The notes under the pieces are model-generated. The model had not been told where the DNA came from and did not search any database. It worked only from the letters and a program-made list of their open reading frames with translations. From Azospirillum lipoferum (GTDB lineage Bacteria > Pseudomonadota > Alphaproteobacteria > Azospirillales > Azospirillaceae), in contig NZ_JALJXJ010000003.1 of the NCBI RefSeq assembly GCF_024170005.1, positions 1-64,000 on the forward strand: a stretch of 64,000 nt of DNA. Direction: 5' to 3'. Positions within the stretch are counted from its first letter, which is position 1. Every line of letters starts with the position of its first letter. The position numbers and the translations under genes were made by a program. Shown here piece after piece: positions 44,371-57,785 of this stretch.

Positions 44371-44910
44371 ATGTCCCGCACTTCGTTGATCCCGGCCCTG
44401 CTGTTCGCCGGCCTGTCGCTGGCGGCCGCTCCGGCGCTGGCCCAGCAATCCGCTCCCGCGCCGGCCCCCGCCGCCCAGGCCGCCATCGCCGATGCGCAGG
44501 GCAAGCCGCTGGGCACCGTCACCTTCACCAAGTTCCCGCACGGCATCCTCGTCCATGGCCAGCTGGAAGGGCTGACGCCGGGCTGGCACGGCATCCACAT
44601 CCACGAAAACGGCGCCTGCACCCCCGACTTCAAGGCGGCCGGCGGCCATTTCGCCGCCCAGGGCGCCAAGCACGGCCTTGAGGCCGAGCACATGCATTAT
44701 GGCGAGCTTCCCAACATCTGGGCCAACGAGGCCGGCAAGGCCGGGTTCGAGGCGATCACCCACATGGTGACCCTGACCGACGGTGCAGACGGCCTGTTCA
44801 AGCAGGGCGGCACCTCGATCGTCGTCCACGCCCAGCCCGACGACTACCTCAGCCAGCCGGCCGGCAATTCCGGCGACCGCATCGCCTGCGGCGTCATCAA
44901 GAAGCCGTAA
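44371..44910 (+). CDS. sodC: Periplasmic Cu,Zn superoxide dismutase
   Basis: A 179-residue protein with a signal peptide (about 1-24, ending APALA then QQS). Copper ligands lie in HGIHIHENGAC and the distal His in SIVVHAQPDDY; the zinc loop is GGHFAAQGAKHG. The cysteines (ENGAC and RIACGV) form the subunit disulfide. It converts superoxide to H2O2 and O2 in the periplasm. It is divergent from fur. Confidence 0.95.
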   Translation: MSRTSLIPALLFAGLSLAAAPALAQQSAPAPAPAAQAAIADAQGKPLGTVTFTKFPHGILVHGQLEGLTPGWHGIHIHENGACTPDFKAAGGHFAAQGAKHGLEAEHMHYGELPNIWANEAGKAGFEAITHMVTLTDGADGLFKQGGTSIVVHAQPDDYLSQPAGNSGDRIACGVIKKP

Positions 44911-45240
44911 GCTCCGGCGGACGGCATCGGGGCGCGACCATATGCCGCAAGACAACGGTGCCGGCTCGCGCCCCCTCCTCTCCCGCCCAGCCTCCGCCTG
45001 ATCCTCCCGAATCGGTCCGAATCGGCCGGCGCACCCCTGCCGCGCGCCGAGTTTGCTTGCCAAATCAAGCCACCGGCCCTATCTGTCCGGGGTCGGACGG
45101 CGCCCGGCGCCGCGCAAGCCCGCGCAGGCACCTGATCGCCCGCCGTCCGACGGCTCCGCGCCAACCCGCCGCGGAGCGCGCAAGCCCGGCCGCTCCCTCC
45201 TGGCGCGGCCCCCATTCTGGTGACCAGGACCATCGCCTCC
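44911..45240. other. 330-base gap and long leader before the helicase gene
   Basis: The stretch is GC-rich (many CGCC and CCGCC runs) and has no supported gene. It may hold a promoter and a long 5' untranslated leader, which is usual for cold-inducible DEAD-box helicases. No terminator with a T-run was seen for sodC. Confidence 0.4.
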
Positions 45241-46731
<1,491 letters not shown>

Positions 46732-46754
46732 TCCCGGAGTGCTCGCTCCGAACA

Positions 46755-46790
46755 AAAAGGGCCCCCTCTCCAGCGAGAGGGGGCCCTTTT
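46755..46790. terminator. Bidirectional terminator after the helicase gene
   Basis: AAAAGGGCCCCCTCTC (46755-46770) pairs with GAGAGGGGGCCCTTTT (46775-46790) across the four-base loop CAGC. It is positioned 24 bases after the helicase stop and 20 bases before the GST stop (minus strand). Confidence 0.92.
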
Positions 46791-46809
46791 CATACAGGCC
46801 GGAGGACTA

Positions 46810-47424
46810 TCAGCCTTGGGCCTCGGCAGCGTGCGCCGCCTGCACCGCCGGACGGGCGGCGACGCGCTCAGCGAATGCCACCAAGTTCGGGAAGGGTGAC
46901 AGGTCGAAGCCGATGCGCGGCAGCCAGCTCAGCACCGTGTAGGCATAGGCGTCGGCGACAGTGAAGGTTTCGCCGGTCAGATAGGCCTTGCCCTCCAGCT
47001 GTTGGTTCAGCACCGCGAGCTTGCCGCCCAGCACTTGGGCGGCAAACGCGCGATAGGTATCGGAAACCTTGTCCTTCAGCATCGGGAACAGCGGGACGAC
47101 GCCCTTATGCAGTTCCGACCCGATGAAGTTCAGAAGTTCCTGCACGCGGTAGCGCTCGATCGTACCGGCCGCCGGGACCAGACCGCTGTCCGGTACCTTG
47201 TCGGCGATGTACTGGACGATCACCGCGCCCTCGGTAAGGATGCCGCCCTCGTCTAGCGCCAGGGCCGGCACCTGACCCTTCGGGCTCACCGCGCGAAAGT
47301 CGCTGCCATCTGGGAGGGTCTTGGTAGCCAGATCGACCTTGAGCAGGTCGAAGGGCAGCCCGGACTCGCGCAGCACGATGTGCGGCGACAGCGAGCAGGC
47401 GCCCGGCTTGTAGTAGAGCTTCAT
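46810..47424 (-). CDS. Beta-class glutathione S-transferase
   Basis: The 204-residue protein starts MKLYYKPGACSLSPHIVLRE; Cys10 is the mixed-disulfide residue of bacterial beta-class GSTs. GQVPAL and LTEGAVIVQYIAD are the GSH-binding elements; the all-helical C domain runs from about 90. It detoxifies electrophiles or protects from oxidative stress. It lies near another diiron gene without evident operon. Confidence 0.9.
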   Translation of the reverse strand: MKLYYKPGACSLSPHIVLRESGLPFDLLKVDLATKTLPDGSDFRAVSPKGQVPALALDEGGILTEGAVIVQYIADKVPDSGLVPAAGTIERYRVQELLNFIGSELHKGVVPLFPMLKDKVSDTYRAFAAQVLGGKLAVLNQQLEGKAYLTGETFTVADAYAYTVLSWLPRIGFDLSPFPNLVAFAERVAARPAVQAAHAAEAQG

Positions 47425-47504
47425 GTCTCCGGAACCCTCATTGGGTGGTTGGCGCCGTCATGGCTACTCCAAACAGCCAAGCGCCGCCAGCTTTCCCATG
47501 AGGG

Positions 47505-48422
47505 TCAGACCGCCTGGGCCGCCAGCTTCCTGGCCTGCCGGTCGATGAACCACCAGGCACCGCTCGATGCCACCTGGCACAGGCGGGTGTGGGGCTTCAG
47601 GCCGCAGGCCTTGAACACCATGGCGATGGCGCGGTCGACATGCTTGCGGCGGTACCGGCCGAAGGCGCGGCGCTTGTAGGCGGCGTTGTAGAGCTTGTGC
47701 TCGTACACGGCATCGGCCGGGGCGTTGGCGGCGTAATAGGCATAGGCCAGTTCGTCGTCCTCCGACTCGCCGATGCGCGACAGCGCCACCTTCAGCCGCT
47801 GAACCTTGTTCAGCCCTTCGCGGTCCAGATACTTCTTGGCGTAGGTGTAGAAGATCTTGTAGTGGCGCAGCTCGTCGGCGGCGATGTTGCGGCAGATCTC
47901 CTTCAGCACCGGCTCGTCGGTCGAATCGCCGATGGCGGCGTAATAGGAACTGGTGCCGGTCTCCACCATGCAACGGGCGATCATCTCACCGGTGCGCGAG
48001 CCGCGGACCGAGGCGTCGAGGTCGATCGGCACCCGGTAGCCGGCGCGGAAGCGCTCGACTGCCGCCCGGAAGTCGAAGGTCGGGTCGACCAGCTCAGCCC
48101 AGCGGCCCAACGCCTCGCCATGCTGGACCTCCTCGACCGACCAGCCGTGGGCGGCCTCCTGGAACTCCGGATCGTCGTTGAAGACGTTGCATAGATAGGC
48201 GGTGTAGTCGTCGGCGTTGAACTCCACCAGTGCCGCCGCCTTGATCAGCGGAACCAGATCGGGATCGACCTTGCTGGCATCAAAACGGTCCCAGGGAAGC
48301 TCGTCGATCCGCCAATGCGCACGCGCCATGATCCGCTCTACCGCCTCGTTCTGGGCCGCACTGCTGTGGCGGCCATGGTCATATAGGGAAAGGTTCAATT
48401 CGGGAAAGGGTTCGCCGTCCAT
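47505..48422 (-). CDS. Ferritin-like diiron protein, orphan
   Basis: The 305-residue protein has a complete diiron set: E67 (VEFNADDY), E98-x-x-H101 (SVEEVQHGE), E154 (VETGTSSY) and E184-x-x-H187 (ADELRHYK); spacings of 30-31 residues between each pair are canonical for ferritin-like oxygenases. Near the N-terminus ELPWDRFDAS parallels KLPWDSFDVS of the diiron protein at 16763, so the two look like paralogues. No reductase gene is adjacent. Possible roles are a desaturase-like or hydroxylase reaction; substrate unknown. Confidence 0.75.
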   Translation of the reverse strand: MDGEPFPELNLSLYDHGRHSSAAQNEAVERIMARAHWRIDELPWDRFDASKVDPDLVPLIKAAALVEFNADDYTAYLCNVFNDDPEFQEAAHGWSVEEVQHGEALGRWAELVDPTFDFRAAVERFRAGYRVPIDLDASVRGSRTGEMIARCMVETGTSSYYAAIGDSTDEPVLKEICRNIAADELRHYKIFYTYAKKYLDREGLNKVQRLKVALSRIGESEDDELAYAYYAANAPADAVYEHKLYNAAYKRRAFGRYRRKHVDRAIAMVFKACGLKPHTRLCQVASSGAWWFIDRQARKLAAQAV

Positions 48423-48604
48423 GTCCCCGCCCTTCTTATCAGGTGCGGCAGGGTTCGCGGTTCAGGCCTTCGAATGTAATCGGTCTTCGCCGCGATGCAA
48501 CCGAGTCGCAAAGCAAACGGGCGACCTGGATGCCCAAGCCGCCCGTTCGACCAAAGAGATATATGCCGTTTGCCCAGGGAACCCCGGTGCACGGCCGCCT
48601 GCGC

Positions 48605-49021
48605 TCAGTGAGCGGAGGTCTGGGTCAGCGCATCCAGCTTGGCGCGCGCGACGGCCAGCTTGGACTCGGCGGCGGCACGCTCGGCATCCGACTTGCTGTC
48701 GTCCAGATCCTCGGACAGGTCCTTGATCTGCTTCTCGACCGCGGCGCGGTCCAGGTCGGTCAGCGCCACCGCTTCCTCGGCCAGGACGGTGCAGCGAGCC
48801 TCGGTGACCTCGGCGAAGCCGCCGGCGACGAAGACGCGGTCGACGATGCGGTCGCCCTCATAGACGTCGATGACACCCGGACGCACGGTCGAGATCATCG
48901 GCGAATGACCGGCGAGCACGCCGAAATCGCCTTCCGAACCCGGCACCACGACCATGTCCACGGGCTGCGACTTCAGCAGCTTTTCCGGCGAGACCAGCTC
49001 GAATTCGACTTTATCGGCCAT
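48605..49021 (-). CDS. atpC: F1 ATP synthase epsilon subunit
   Basis: The 138-residue protein has an N-terminal beta-sandwich (about 1-85, PVDMVVVPGSEGDFGVLAGHSP) and a C-terminal helical part (about 90-130). It links the rotor to F0 and inhibits ATP hydrolysis. It is last in atpHAGDC, 143 bases after atpD, with a C-rich/G-rich hairpin (49050-49080) in the gap. Confidence 0.95.
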   Translation of the reverse strand: MADKVEFELVSPEKLLKSQPVDMVVVPGSEGDFGVLAGHSPMISTVRPGVIDVYEGDRIVDRVFVAGGFAEVTEARCTVLAEEAVALTDLDRAAVEKQIKDLSEDLDDSKSDAERAAAESKLAVARAKLDALTQTSAH

Positions 49022-49164
49022 GGGTTTCCTGGTGCCTCTTCATAGGAACCCCCTCCCCCGCTGACGGGGGGAGGGGGTGTGCTGATGTCGATTTCCGTCC
49101 GGCCTTCACACGCCTTCTCGGGCGTGCCGGGGCCGGGTCGGAATGCCGCGATCCCGGATGGGGA

Positions 49165-50652
<1,488 letters not shown>

Positions 50653-50672
50653 CTACGTGTCGGATGCGGCCG

Positions 50673-51557
50673 TCAGAGGGCCTCGGCACCGGAGATGATC
50701 TCGATCAGCTCCTTGGTGATGTAGGCTTGGCGCGTCCGGTTGTAGGTGATCGTCAGCTTGTTGATCATGTCGCCGGCGTTGCGCGTCGCGTTGTCCATCG
50801 CGGTCATCCGGGCGCCCTGTTCGGACGCGGCGCTCTCCAGGAGGGCGCGGTAGATCTGGATGGACAGGTTGCGCGGCAGCAGTTCGGCGAGGATCTGCTC
50901 CTCGTCCGGCTCGAACTCATAGAGCGGCTTCACCTCGTCGGTGGCCGCGGCCGCCTCGCCGGGGACGGCGAAGGGGATGAGCTGCTGAACCGTGACGATC
51001 TGGGAGATCGCCGACTTGAACTTGTTGAAGATGACCGAGCAGACGTCGAACTCGCCGGCGTCGAACATCGCCAGCACCTTCGTCGCCACCATGTCGGCGT
51101 CGCTGAAGCCGAGCCGGCGGCGGCCGACATCCTCGTAGCTCTCGACGATCAGCGAGGCGAACTCGCGGCGCAGCTGGTCGCGGCCCTTGCGGCCGACGGT
51201 CAGCACCTTGACGGTCTTGCCCTCGCCCTGCAGGCGGGTGATCTGACGCTTGGCCTCGCGGACGATGGAGCCGTTGAAGGCGCCGCACAGGCCGCGGTCG
51301 GAGCTGATGACGACCAGCAGATGCACCTTGTCGGCGCCCGTCCCGGTCATCAGCTTCGGCCCGTTGCCGCTGTCCTGCACGTTGGCGGCCAGGGACGACA
51401 GCATCCGGCCCATACGCTCCGCGTAGGGACCGCTGGCTTCCGCCTGCTCCTGGGCGCGGCGCAGCTTGGAAGCCGCAACCATCTTCATGGCCGAGGTGAT
51501 CTTGCGCGTCGACTGGACGCTCGCGATCCGGTTCTTTAGGTCCTTGAGGTTAGGCAT
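50673..51557 (-). CDS. atpG: F1 ATP synthase gamma subunit
   Basis: A 294-residue protein with the conserved N-terminal coiled coil ([29 protein letters not shown]) and C-terminal helix ([41 protein letters not shown]). It is the rotating shaft. It lies between atpA (87 bases) and atpD (86 bases). Confidence 0.97.
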   Translation of the reverse strand: MPNLKDLKNRIASVQSTRKITSAMKMVAASKLRRAQEQAEASGPYAERMGRMLSSLAANVQDSGNGPKLMTGTGADKVHLLVVISSDRGLCGAFNGSIVREAKRQITRLQGEGKTVKVLTVGRKGRDQLRREFASLIVESYEDVGRRRLGFSDADMVATKVLAMFDAGEFDVCSVIFNKFKSAISQIVTVQQLIPFAVPGEAAAATDEVKPLYEFEPDEEQILAELLPRNLSIQIYRALLESAASEQGARMTAMDNATRNAGDMINKLTITYNRTRQAYITKELIEIISGAEAL

Positions 51558-51644
51558 GCCGGCCCTTCAATTCCGCTCGAGGTCGTTCCGTGACCGCCGT
51601 TTCAGGGCGGTGGGGGGCGGTTTCCCGCCCCCGCGCGCGGTCGG

Positions 51645-53174
51645 TCAGGCGAAGACCTTGGCGAAGCCGTCGAGGAAAGCCTTCAGCTTCTCTTCGGTCG
51701 CCGAGGTGATCTGCTTGTCGGTGCGGATCGCCGCCAGGATATCGGCGCCCTTGGCGCGGATTTCCGACAGGAACTTGGCCTCGAAGCGGTTCACGTCCTC
51801 GACCTTGATGGCGTCCAGGTAACCCTTCACGCCGGCAAAGATCGACACGACCTGCTCTTCGACGGGCAGCGGCTGGAACTGGCCCTGCTTCAGCAGTTCG
51901 GTCAGACGGGCGCCACGGGCCAGCAGGCGCTGGGTCGAGGCGTCGAGGTCCGAGGCGAACTGGGCGAAGGCAGCCATCTCGCGGTACTGCGCGAGTTCCA
52001 TCTTGATGGTGCCGGCAACCTGCTTCATCGCCTTGATCTGGGCGGCGGAGCCGACACGGCTCACCGACAGACCGACGTTGATGGCGGGACGGATGCCCTT
52101 ATAGAACAGGCCGGTTTCCAGGAAGATCTGACCGTCGGTGATCGAGATCACGTTGGTCGGGATGTAGGCGGACACGTCGCCGGCCTGGGTCTCGATGACC
52201 GGCAGGGCGGTCAGCGAGCCGTTGCCATGGGCGTCGCCCATCTTGGCGGCGCGCTCCAGCAGGCGGCTGTGGAGATAGAACACGTCGCCCGGATAGGCTT
52301 CGCGGCCCGGCGGACGGCGGAGCAGCAGCGACATCTGGCGGTAGGCGACGGCCTGCTTGGACAGATCGTCGTACACGATCAGGGCGTGCATGCCGTTGTC
52401 GCGGAAATACTCGCCCATCGTGCAGCCGGTGTACGGCGCCAGGAACTGCAGCGGAGCCGGCTCCGACGCGGTGGCGGCGACGACGATGGAGTATTCCATG
52501 GCGCCGGCGTCTTCCAGGGTCTTGACGATCTGGGCGACGGTGGAGCGCTTCTGGCCGACGGCGACGTAGATGCAGTAGAGCTTCTTGCTCTCGTCGTCGC
52601 CCTGGTTGATCGGCTTCTGGTTCAGGAAGGTGTCGATGACGACGGCGGTCTTGCCGGTCTGACGGTCACCGATGATCAGCTCGCGCTGGCCGCGCCCGAT
52701 CGGAACCAGGCTGTCGACGGCCTTCAGGCCGGTCTGCATCGGCTCGTGCACCGACTTGCGCGGGATGATGCCGGGGGCCTTCACCTCGACGCGCTTGCGC
52801 TCGACATTGACCAGCGGGCCCTTGCCGTCGATCGGGTTGCCCAGGCCGTCCACGACGCGACCCAGCAGGCCACGGCCGACCGGAACGTCGACGATGGTGC
52901 CGGTGCGCTTGACGGTGTCGCCTTCCTTGATGCCGCGGTCGTCGCCGAAGATCACGATACCAACATTGTCGGTCTCGAGGTTCAGCGCCATGCCCTGCAG
53001 GCCACCCGGGAACTCGACCATTTCGCCGGCGCGGACGTTGTCCAGGCCGTGCACGCGGGCGACGCCGTCACCCACCGACAGGACCTGACCAACCTCGGCG
53101 ACATCCGCCTCGGTCCCGAAATTCGCGATCTGCTGCTTGAGGATCGCAGAGATTTCTGCGGCGCGGATATCCAT
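51645..53174 (-). CDS. atpA: F1 ATP synthase alpha subunit
   Basis: The 509-residue subunit has P-loop [41 protein letters not shown] and [11 protein letters not shown]. It carries non-catalytic nucleotide sites. Its ATG overlaps the atpH stop region (one base), so atpH and atpA are translationally coupled. Confidence 0.98.
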   Translation of the reverse strand: MDIRAAEISAILKQQIANFGTEADVAEVGQVLSVGDGVARVHGLDNVRAGEMVEFPGGLQGMALNLETDNVGIVIFGDDRGIKEGDTVKRTGTIVDVPVGRGLLGRVVDGLGNPIDGKGPLVNVERKRVEVKAPGIIPRKSVHEPMQTGLKAVDSLVPIGRGQRELIIGDRQTGKTAVVIDTFLNQKPINQGDDESKKLYCIYVAVGQKRSTVAQIVKTLEDAGAMEYSIVVAATASEPAPLQFLAPYTGCTMGEYFRDNGMHALIVYDDLSKQAVAYRQMSLLLRRPPGREAYPGDVFYLHSRLLERAAKMGDAHGNGSLTALPVIETQAGDVSAYIPTNVISITDGQIFLETGLFYKGIRPAINVGLSVSRVGSAAQIKAMKQVAGTIKMELAQYREMAAFAQFASDLDASTQRLLARGARLTELLKQGQFQPLPVEEQVVSIFAGVKGYLDAIKVEDVNRFEAKFLSEIRAKGADILAAIRTDKQITSATEEKLKAFLDGFAKVFA

Positions 53175-53743
53175 CAGACTGATCCCCCTGAGGCCTTCAT
53201 GGCGAGTTGCAATTTGTTCAGCTTCGTGCGCACCGAGGTATCGACCATGCGCGAGCCGAACTTAACGATCATGCCGCCGATCAGCTCCGGATCGACGGAG
53301 GTGTTCACCAGCACCTTGGAACCGATGGACGCCTTGAGCGCGTCGATCACGGCGTTGCGCTGGGCATCGCTCAGCGGCTGGGCCGAGGTGACCTGCGCCG
53401 TGACCTCGCCGCGGCGCCGGGCCAGTTCGGCCAGGAAGCCCTCGATCATCCCGTCGATCGCGAACAGGCGGCGGTTGGCCGCCACCAGCCCGATGAAGCG
53501 CTTGGTCAGATCGGACACGCCGGCGCTGTCCAGGACGGCGGCCATGGCCTTGCCCTGATCGGCGCGGCTGATGACGGGGCTGCGGACGAGGCGACGGAGG
53601 TCAGCGCTCTCGGCCAGGATCTGCTTCAGCGTGGTCAGGTCGCTCGCGACCGTGTCCAACGCCTGGTTTTCGTCCGCAAGCTCGAACAGCGCGGTGGAGT
53701 AGCGCGCGGCGAGTTCGGATACGCCTGTTCCTTCGGATGCCAC
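53174..53743 (-). CDS. atpH: F1 ATP synthase delta subunit
   Basis: A 189-residue protein with the OSCP helical fold ([20 protein letters not shown]) and the C-terminal motif [33 protein letters not shown]. It is the stator connection from F1 to F0. It is the first gene of the operon; F0 genes are elsewhere, as in many alphaproteobacteria. Confidence 0.96.
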   Translation of the reverse strand: MASEGTGVSELAARYSTALFELADENQALDTVASDLTTLKQILAESADLRRLVRSPVISRADQGKAMAAVLDSAGVSDLTKRFIGLVAANRRLFAIDGMIEGFLAELARRRGEVTAQVTSAQPLSDAQRNAVIDALKASIGSKVLVNTSVDPELIGGMIVKFGSRMVDTSVRTKLNKLQLAMKASGGSV

Positions 53744-54124
53744 CTGATCCCTCGAATTGAGTTCGGTAGACGGTGAATTCGGCGGCCTTATAGGGTGTCA
53801 ACCCGAGGCACAAACACCCCGGCCGCGAAAGCGAGCGGTCCAATATCACAGGAATCGCGCCCACGCAACGGGGTCTGGACAATTTGGCTGCGGCGTTTTG
53901 AGCAACTGCGGAATCATTGGTCGCAACTGCGTTCGCCGAGGACTCGGGCGCCGCTCGACTGGTCATACCGGCTGTGACTTCGATGTGGCCCTATTGCCTG
54001 TTTAATTCAAGGTTAACCAATCTGATCCACGGTCGGTCGGAACCGCGCAGGCGGCCGATCCGACCTTGTTTTCCCGTCGTTTCGCCCCGCCACCGCCGGC
54101 CAGGCGACCAGGGACCTATCCGCG
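53744..54124. promoter_or_regulatory. Upstream region of atp operon
   Basis: 381 bases without a supported gene. On the minus strand a perfect TTGACA (53801-53796) is followed by a poor -10 (ATTCAC after 17 bases). It probably drives atpHAGDC. AT-rich patches lie at 53995-54025. The plus-strand promoter of the 54125 gene must also lie here. No RNA gene seen. Confidence 0.45.
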
Positions 54125-54520
54125 ATGACCATCCTGCCGACGACCGACACCGTTGCGACTGCCGACGCGAACACCGCCGCCGGCACCGGTTTCCGCGGGG
54201 AAGAACGCGCGGCCAACGTCATCCAGTTCTGCCGCGCCCGCTTCACCCCGGACGATCTGGACGCCTTCGCCGCCGTGGCCGAACCGAAGATTCGCGATGG
54301 CCACTGGGTCGGCGTGCTGCGCGAGTCGGGACGCGATCACGACCGGCTTCTGGTACTGCTGCCCGAGGTCGACCGCCCGGTCTTCCGCTTCGAACGCGAC
54401 GCCAAGGGCCGCTACAGCCTGTCCTTCCACGACCGGTCTGGCTGGTACGGCATCGGCGCCGGTGACAGCGCCGCCGACTGCCTGTCGATCTGGCGTCCGC
54501 GCCGCCCGCGAACTCCCTGA
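54125..54520 (+). CDS. Hypothetical protein
   Basis: The 131-residue soluble protein has an N-terminal disordered tail (to about 25) and a compact core with ARFTPDDLDAFAAVAEPKI, FRFERDAKGRYSLSFHDRSG and GAGDSAADCLSIW. No family recognised. It faces the atp operon divergently and the cache-domain gene convergently. Codon use and GC pattern fit a real gene. Confidence 0.6.
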   Translation: MTILPTTDTVATADANTAAGTGFRGEERAANVIQFCRARFTPDDLDAFAAVAEPKIRDGHWVGVLRESGRDHDRLLVLLPEVDRPVFRFERDAKGRYSLSFHDRSGWYGIGAGDSAADCLSIWRPRRPRTP

Positions 54521-54656
54521 CCCCGGTTGGTCGATGCCGTCGCCCGGATGATTGGGCGAAAGAATTTCACCATGTAAAAAAGAGATGTGCGGCATCCCGC
54601 CGCACCGGTTTCACTTTACCGGTTTCGGCACCGGATTCAGCGGCGACCATCCCGCT

Positions 54657-55172
54657 TCAGCGATAGACCCCGACCGCCAGCATATAGGGCTTGCCGTTCA
54701 GCACCAGGCGGCGGGCGTGCATCGTCTTGCGGGCAACCTGGCCCGTAAGCGGGTCGATCCATTGGTAGGTGACGTCGGTGCGGCCGTCGCGCGCCACCCC
54801 GTCCAGCGCCTCGCGGATGAAGGGCTTGCCGTCGACGTCGTGCAGGTCGTTCAGGTTCGACCCGTTCAGCGTCGCGGTCCAGCCATGGGCGACCATCACG
54901 CCCTTGTCGTCCAGCAGCATCGGGTAGAGGTCGCGGTCGGTGAAAGCGCTATCATGACCGGCAAACGCTTCGGCCGCCGCCTCCGGACCGATCCGCTCCA
55001 GCAACTGCTGGGCACGGTCGATCATGGTCAACGCCTCCGCATCGGTGCCGCGGGTGCGGGCCGGAGCACCGGCGGCGAAGGCGATGACCACCAGCAGCAG
55101 AAGGACCGGCAGCACGGTCAGCAGCGTTTGCCGCTGAACATGCAGACGAAGCTTGGAGATCATGCCGGCCAT
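54657..55172 (-). CDS. Membrane-anchored single-Cache domain protein
   Basis: A 171-residue protein from the ATG at 55172 with one transmembrane helix (about 13-38, LLTVLPVLLLLVVIAFAAGAP) and a periplasmic single-Cache (sCache_2-type) domain, with LYPMLLDDKGVMVAHGW, GKPFIREALDGVARDG and VTYQWIDPLTGQVARKTMHAR. No signalling domain follows, so it is likely a sensor partner or truncated chemoreceptor. The ligand is unknown. Confidence 0.65.
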   Translation of the reverse strand: MAGMISKLRLHVQRQTLLTVLPVLLLLVVIAFAAGAPARTRGTDAEALTMIDRAQQLLERIGPEAAAEAFAGHDSAFTDRDLYPMLLDDKGVMVAHGWTATLNGSNLNDLHDVDGKPFIREALDGVARDGRTDVTYQWIDPLTGQVARKTMHARRLVLNGKPYMLAVGVYR

Positions 55173-55373
55173 CAGCCTGAACCTGTGCCTATGGATGTTT
55201 GGGCCCACTGGTCCGGACCCCGGAGGAATGTTTCGATTCGGAACCGTCCCGCCGTGGTAATACCATGCCCGGCGTCGCGCAATGGACCAAACGTCACAGG
55301 TGCCATGTCCGACCGCCCCGGCGGCGGAATCGTGTCAATTCGCCGCAGCCTGCCCCATCCGCGCTAACGGCAC

Positions 55374-57680
55374 CTAAAGGAAGCTGTAAGGGTCGACATC
55401 GATCTGCACGCGGATGGCCGGCGGGATCTCCACCTTGTCCAGCCATTCCGCGATCAGCGGCTGCACCTGGGTGCTGCGCGGCGCCTTCAGCAGCAGACGG
55501 CGGCGGTGCCGTCCACGCAGCAGGGCCAGCGGCGCCGGGGCCGGCCCCAGCACATGGACGGTCTCGCTGCGCGGTGCCGCACGGCCCAGCGCCATCGCGA
55601 CCCGCTCGACCAGCGTCGGGTCCTCGCCCGACACGATCAGCGCCGCCAGCCGGCCGAAGGGCGGCATGCCGGCCTCCAGCCGCATCTCCGCCTCCAGCTG
55701 GTAGAAGCCGTCGCGGTCGCCGGCGGCCAGCGCCTGCATCACCGGATGTTCGGGCATGAAGGTCTGCAGCATCACCCGCCCCGGCCGCTCGCCGCGCCCG
55801 GCGCGCCCGGCCACCTGATGCAGCAGTTGATAGGTCCGCTCCGCCGCCCGCAGGTCGCCGCCGTTCAGCCCCAGGTCGGCGTCGACCACCCCCACCAGCG
55901 TCAGCATCGGGAAGTGGTGGCCCTTCGCCATCACCTGGGTGCCGATGATGATGTCCAGCTCGTGGCGGCCGATGCTCTCCACCATTTCCTGGATGGCGCG
56001 TGGGCCGTGTAGGGTGTCGGACGCCATGATAGCGGCGCGGGCCTCGGGGAACAGCTCCGCCACCTCCTCGGCGATGCGCTCCACCCCGGGACCGCAGGCA
56101 GCCATGGTGCCCTCCTCGCCACATTCCGGGCAGGCATGGGGCAAGGGCTGCTGCAAGCCGCAATGGTGGCATTGCAGCTTGCGGGCCAGCCGGTGCTCGA
56201 CCAGCCACGCCGTGCAGTTCGGGCACTGCATGCGATGGCCGCAGGCGCGGCACAGGGTCAGCGGGGCATAGCCGCGGCGGTTCAGGAACAGCATCGCCTG
56301 CTCGCCGCCGGCCAGCGTGTCGGTCAGCGCCTGACGCAGGCTGGGCGCCAGCCAGTGCCGGGCAGGAGGACGGTCGCGCCGCAGATCGACCAGTTCGACG
56401 TCGGGCAGCACGGCGCCGCCATGGCGGGCCGGCAGCTCGATCCGGGCATAGCGGTGGCTGTCGGCGTTGACCTTGGTCTCCAGCGACGGCGTGGCGGAGA
56501 CCAGGGCGATCGGCAGCCCGCCCAGATGCGCCCGCGCCACCGCCATGTCGCGGGCGTGGTAGATCGCCCCCTCCTCCTGCTTGTAGGCGGAGTCGTGCTC
56601 CTCGTCGACGATGATGACGCCCAGGTCGGGATAGGGGAGGAACAGCGCCGATCGCGCACCGACCACCACCGGCACCTCGCCCTTCGACACCGCGCGCCAG
56701 GTGTCGCGGCGCTGCGCCCCGGTCAGTTCCGAATGCCATTCCGCCGGCGGCGCGCCGAAGCGGCGGGCGAAGCGGTCGAGCCACTGGGCCGACAGCGCGA
56801 TTTCCGGCAGCAGCACCAAGGCCTGCTTGCCCTGCTCCAGCGCCGCAGAGATCGCTTCGTAATAGACCTCCGTCTTGCCCGACCCGGTAACCCCGTCCAG
56901 CAGGACGGTGGAGTAGCTGCCCGACGCCACCCGCTTGCGCAGATCGTCGGCCGCCGCGCGCTGGTCGGGCGACAGGCTGGGTCCGGGCCGGCGCCAGTCC
57001 GGCCGGCCGAGCCGGGTCGGCTGCAGCATCACCGGTTCCAGCAGCCCGGCCTCCGCCAGCCCGCGCACCACCGTCACGCCGCAGCCGGCCTCCTCGGCCA
57101 GCTCCGCGGGCGTACGGGGAGGCCCATCCTCCAGCAGCGCCAGGATGCGCTTGCGCGGGTCGGTCATCTTGAAGCCGGGCGGCGGCTCCGCATCGGGTTT
57201 GCGCAGATAGGCCAGCATCGGCTTGGGCGGCTCCAGCGCCGACGGCACGCTGACCGCCATGCGCAGGACGAAGCCCGGCGGCGTCATGGTGTAGGCGGCG
57301 ACCCATTCGACGAAGCGGCGGCCGACCTCGGTCATCGGCGGCACATCGAACCGGCGCACAACCGCCTTCAGCCGGCCGGACTCCAGCGCCCCGGCACCGG
57401 AACCCCAGACGACGCCGATCACCCGGCGCGGCCCAAGCGGCACCTCGACGAAATCGCCGGGGACCAACTCCATGCCCTCCGGCACACGGTAGTCGTAGGC
57501 CTCGCGCAAAGGCAGCGGCAGCAGCACGGCGACGCGGCGATCCGGCCCGCGATGCTGCGGCTTCGCCGGAAAGTCGGTGGAAGCGGGCGCGGAATCGCCT
57601 TCGGGCTGCCCCGTTTCGGGCGCGTCCCCAAGAAGATCCCCCTGAAGGCCCGGGGCGGAACTGGCGGAAGTCGAACGCAT
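55374..57680 (-). CDS. priA: Primosomal helicase PriA
   Basis: The 768-residue protein has an N-terminal DNA-binding part (about 45-150), helicase motifs [11 protein letters not shown] (I) and DEEHD (II), the eight-cysteine zinc region ([13 protein letters not shown]... CHHC...CPEC, about 470-530), and C-terminal motifs AKGHHFP and [10 protein letters not shown]. It restarts stalled replication forks. It is divergent from the transaldolase gene. The first about 45 residues are low-complexity; the true start could be slightly downstream. Confidence 0.95.
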   Translation of the reverse strand: MRSTSASSAPGLQGDLLGDAPETGQPEGDSAPASTDFPAKPQHRGPDRRVAVLLPLPLREAYDYRVPEGMELVPGDFVEVPLGPRRVIGVVWGSGAGALESGRLKAVVRRFDVPPMTEVGRRFVEWVAAYTMTPPGFVLRMAVSVPSALEPPKPMLAYLRKPDAEPPPGFKMTDPRKRILALLEDGPPRTPAELAEEAGCGVTVVRGLAEAGLLEPVMLQPTRLGRPDWRRPGPSLSPDQRAAADDLRKRVASGSYSTVLLDGVTGSGKTEVYYEAISAALEQGKQALVLLPEIALSAQWLDRFARRFGAPPAEWHSELTGAQRRDTWRAVSKGEVPVVVGARSALFLPYPDLGVIIVDEEHDSAYKQEEGAIYHARDMAVARAHLGGLPIALVSATPSLETKVNADSHRYARIELPARHGGAVLPDVELVDLRRDRPPARHWLAPSLRQALTDTLAGGEQAMLFLNRRGYAPLTLCRACGHRMQCPNCTAWLVEHRLARKLQCHHCGLQQPLPHACPECGEEGTMAACGPGVERIAEEVAELFPEARAAIMASDTLHGPRAIQEMVESIGRHELDIIIGTQVMAKGHHFPMLTLVGVVDADLGLNGGDLRAAERTYQLLHQVAGRAGRGERPGRVMLQTFMPEHPVMQALAAGDRDGFYQLEAEMRLEAGMPPFGRLAALIVSGEDPTLVERVAMALGRAAPRSETVHVLGPAPAPLALLRGRHRRRLLLKAPRSTQVQPLIAEWLDKVEIPPAIRVQIDVDPYSFL

Positions 57681-57785
57681 CGGCTAGAGTGGCCTCATGT
57701 CCCGGGCACCGGGCGGGACGGCGCGTCGGTCAGCTTTCCGGCGCGGCCGGTTCCGGTCAACATCAGCAAGCATGGACCCTTCGTC

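Noticed and set aside
49050..49080. CRISPR or terminator in the atpD-atpC gap
   Set aside because: A single C-rich/G-rich hairpin without T-run or repeated units; it belongs to the intergenic repeat type.
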